64,000 nt of DNA from Anniella stebbinsi (lineage: Eukaryota > Chordata > Lepidosauria > Squamata > Anniellidae): the NCBI GenBank assembly GCA_029215795.1, contig JARDYH010000007.1, positions 92,395,263-92,459,262 of the forward strand. Reading direction: 5' to 3'. The notes under the pieces are model-generated. The model made no database searches. It saw only the letters and a program-made list of their open reading frames with translations, and was not told where the DNA came from. Within the stretch, counting starts at the first letter, position 1. The number at the start of each line of letters is the position of its first letter. The translations under genes and the position numbers were made by a program. Positions 62,451-64,000 of this stretch are shown here, one piece after another.

Positions 62451-62799
62451 GCTACATGCAAAGAGTAGCACCAGAGTTCTCACCTCTCCTCCCATACCCA
62501 CTCAGTATGTAACTGGGGAAAATATCAAAGATTACACACCAGAAGTGAGGGAGGTATGAATCTTAAAGCCACTGTTCAACGCCGATGTCAGTCAGAATAC
62601 TTGAGAAAGCTCCATTAGGAAATGGTCACCCATAGGGTATTCTATAAAATAGCTGAGATTTGAGAGGCTATGCTCCTTTAGGCATATGGGTTTGTTTTGG
62701 TTTTCTGGGATGATGCGCTTCAATTGTACTTTACAGAGTATCAGCTAACAAGCTTTATGAATAAATACATAAATAGGGAGGTCCTGATACATTAAACAT
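62451..62799. other. Unassigned sequence
   Basis: Nothing recognised. Confidence 0.35.
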
Positions 62800-63145
62800 A
62801 AAAACATAGGAAGAGACCATCTGGTTCAGACCAACAAACCAAACTCTAGTTGGGGAAACAATTTCCAATAATGACCAATTAGTTGCTTCTGGTGAGTCCA
62901 CAGCAGCCATGAAGACAGCAAAAGAACATCAGAAGAGCCCTGCTGGATCAGACCAAGGGTCCATCTAGTCCAGCACTCTGTTAGTGGCCAACCAGCTGTC
63001 CACCAGGAACCCACAAGAAGGACACAGGTGCAACAGCACCCTATCACTCATGTTCCCATACAATTCTTCCCCTCATAGTTTTCTCCTCCCCAAGTAACTG
63101 ATATGCAGAGGTAAACTGCTTCAGAACATGGAGGTTCTATAAGCC
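62800..63145 (-). mobile_element. CR1 LINE 3' end, minus strand
   Basis: Plus-strand text 'aacatcagaagagccctgct', 'ggatcagaccaagggtccat', 'ctagtccagcactctgttag', 'ccaaccagctgtccaccagg' is the complement of the 20.6-kb CR1 subfamily. It continues to 'agaacatggaggttctat' at 63122-63139. Confidence 0.88.
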
Positions 63146-63179
63146 TTCCTGCTCATAGCTGTGGGTAGACCTTTAATCC

Positions 63180-63402
63180 TAGTGGAGGCTGCAGTCTCCG
63201 ATGTCAGTGGAGTGGTAAATCTGCTCCAGGTTTCAGCCGGAACCAGTCAGAACTCTAATGGTGCTCCTTTAGAGTTCTGACTGGTTCTGGTGGTTTCTAT
63301 GCTCCTCACCTTAGATGGCTCCTTTAGAGTTCTGACGGGTTCTGACTGAAACCTGGAGCATGTTCACTGTCCCACTGGCATTGGAACTACCAGCTTCCAG
63401 TG
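63180..63402. mobile_element. MITE-A10 (223 bp) with 8-bp target duplication
   Basis: TAGTGGAGGCTGCAGTCTC to 'ggaactaccagcttccagtg'. Flanks tttaatcc (63172-63179) and tttactcc (63403-63410), 7 of 8. It has an extra inner repeat of 'ctcctttagagttctgac' (63268 and 63319), making it longer than other copies. Confidence 0.9.
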
Positions 63403-64000
63403 TTTACTCCATGCCTTTTTGCAACACAGCCTTCTCTAGCCCAGTGCCCTCTAGATCTATTGCACCACAATTCCCAGCATGCCCCAACCATGTCTCATCC
63501 GTATTTGAAGCCTTCCATGTTAGGTGCCATCATCCTTACATCATCTTGTGGCAGTGAATTCCATAAGTGAATTCCAGAGCCATCTATAGGTAAACATTGC
63601 ACACGGGTCATTTCACTTTATGTGTAACGGCAACAGAGCACACAGATGGGCTATCCACTAGAAACTTGTTTAGAATCAGCAGGAGCTCCCAATTCCTGTC
63701 TGCTTTTCAACAAGACGTTAGAGCTTGACCCCGTCTTTCCTGGGCATGAAGCTGGTTCTTGGGAGAGGGCTTATGTCAATACTCCGAAATTACACGTTCC
63801 ACCACATTGCCCAGTAATTGCATCTCCAAAAAAAGCAATTACTGTTACCTTGTGACTTGCACACAGTGGCTTCGAAAGACAATACATTATTTATTTATCC
63901 ATCCTCTAATGATGGATCCAGCCTGGAAGCATTTCCTCCCTGATGCTTGGTTCATAGCAATTAACCTGTGATTAAATGGGCAGCCATCACCACTGGGAGA
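63403..64000. other. Unassigned sequence with family I trace at 63430-63490
   Basis: 'cagtgccctctagatctatt' and 'caccacaattcccagcatgc' are family I-like. The rest is unrecognised to the window edge. Confidence 0.45.

Noticed and set aside
61804..62559. 251-codon Leu/Pro/Phe frame and a 162-codon Ser frame
   Set aside because: Both come from the TCC/TTC polypyrimidine tract; homopolymeric products without domains.
1..64000. BovB/RTE LINEs or Sauria SINEs as squamate markers
   Set aside because: I looked for RTE-type reverse transcriptase products and typical tails and saw none in this window. Their absence in 64 kb is not evidence against a squamate origin.

Overview
This is vertebrate, non-coding, repeat-built DNA, most likely from a squamate reptile. 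The signs are many 5'-truncated CR1 3' ends with the ATTCTATG-type tail, L2-clade LINE fragments, CORE/MIR-like tRNA SINEs, abundant microsatellites, and a very large load of short palindromic DNA transposons. I saw no mammalian L1 or Alu. Turtle or crocodilian origin is not excluded. I found no host exon, rRNA, tRNA gene or CRISPR array. The only long open frame with a recognisable protein domain is the reverse transcriptase of a dead L2-type LINE (about 12.6-13.5 kb, minus strand). Family letters used below (A-P) are labels local to this report.

Layout. 0-5 kb: MITE-A and CR1 remnants, then a 2.75-kb TAGGGATGTGCAC-type element (1361-4114) with internal tandem repeats. 5-12 kb: small MITEs in mostly unassigned sequence with a few AT-rich islands. 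12-17 kb: L2 LINE, CR1, and two TAGGGATG elements, including a 532-bp one with a perfect 8-bp target duplication. 17-31 kb: dense MITEs, two LTR-like repeats in opposite orientation (22971-23952 and 26019-26787), and a three-level nest (L2 > F10 > MITE-B4). 32.5-35.4 kb: the showpiece, a 2301-bp TAGGGATG element (32973-35273) with a perfect 8-bp duplication. It carries seven near-identical GC-rich palindromes in tandem and sits inside another DNA transposon. 36-41 kb: foldback elements, SINE, triplet-rich DNA and a tandem palindrome dimer. 42-53 kb: MITE-B pair, further TAGGGATG elements and E2. 53-64 kb: L2 fragments, MITE-A copies, and a 630-bp polypyrimidine tract.

How the parts relate. 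Families A, B and F behave as non-autonomous hAT elements: several copies have matching 8-bp duplications and inverted termini. Families E and G share GGCC...CTACACC-type termini and 3-bp duplications. Nesting gives a partial order: L2 before F10 before B4; A before B at 16.7 kb; F5 before A at 45 kb; E before F4 at 33 kb; D before C at 25 kb; F9 before CR1 at 51.5 kb. Nearly every DNA element here is palindromic, and several are palindromes of palindromes. That architecture, most extreme in F4, is the unusual biology of the window. All family relations were read by eye; no database or alignment was used.
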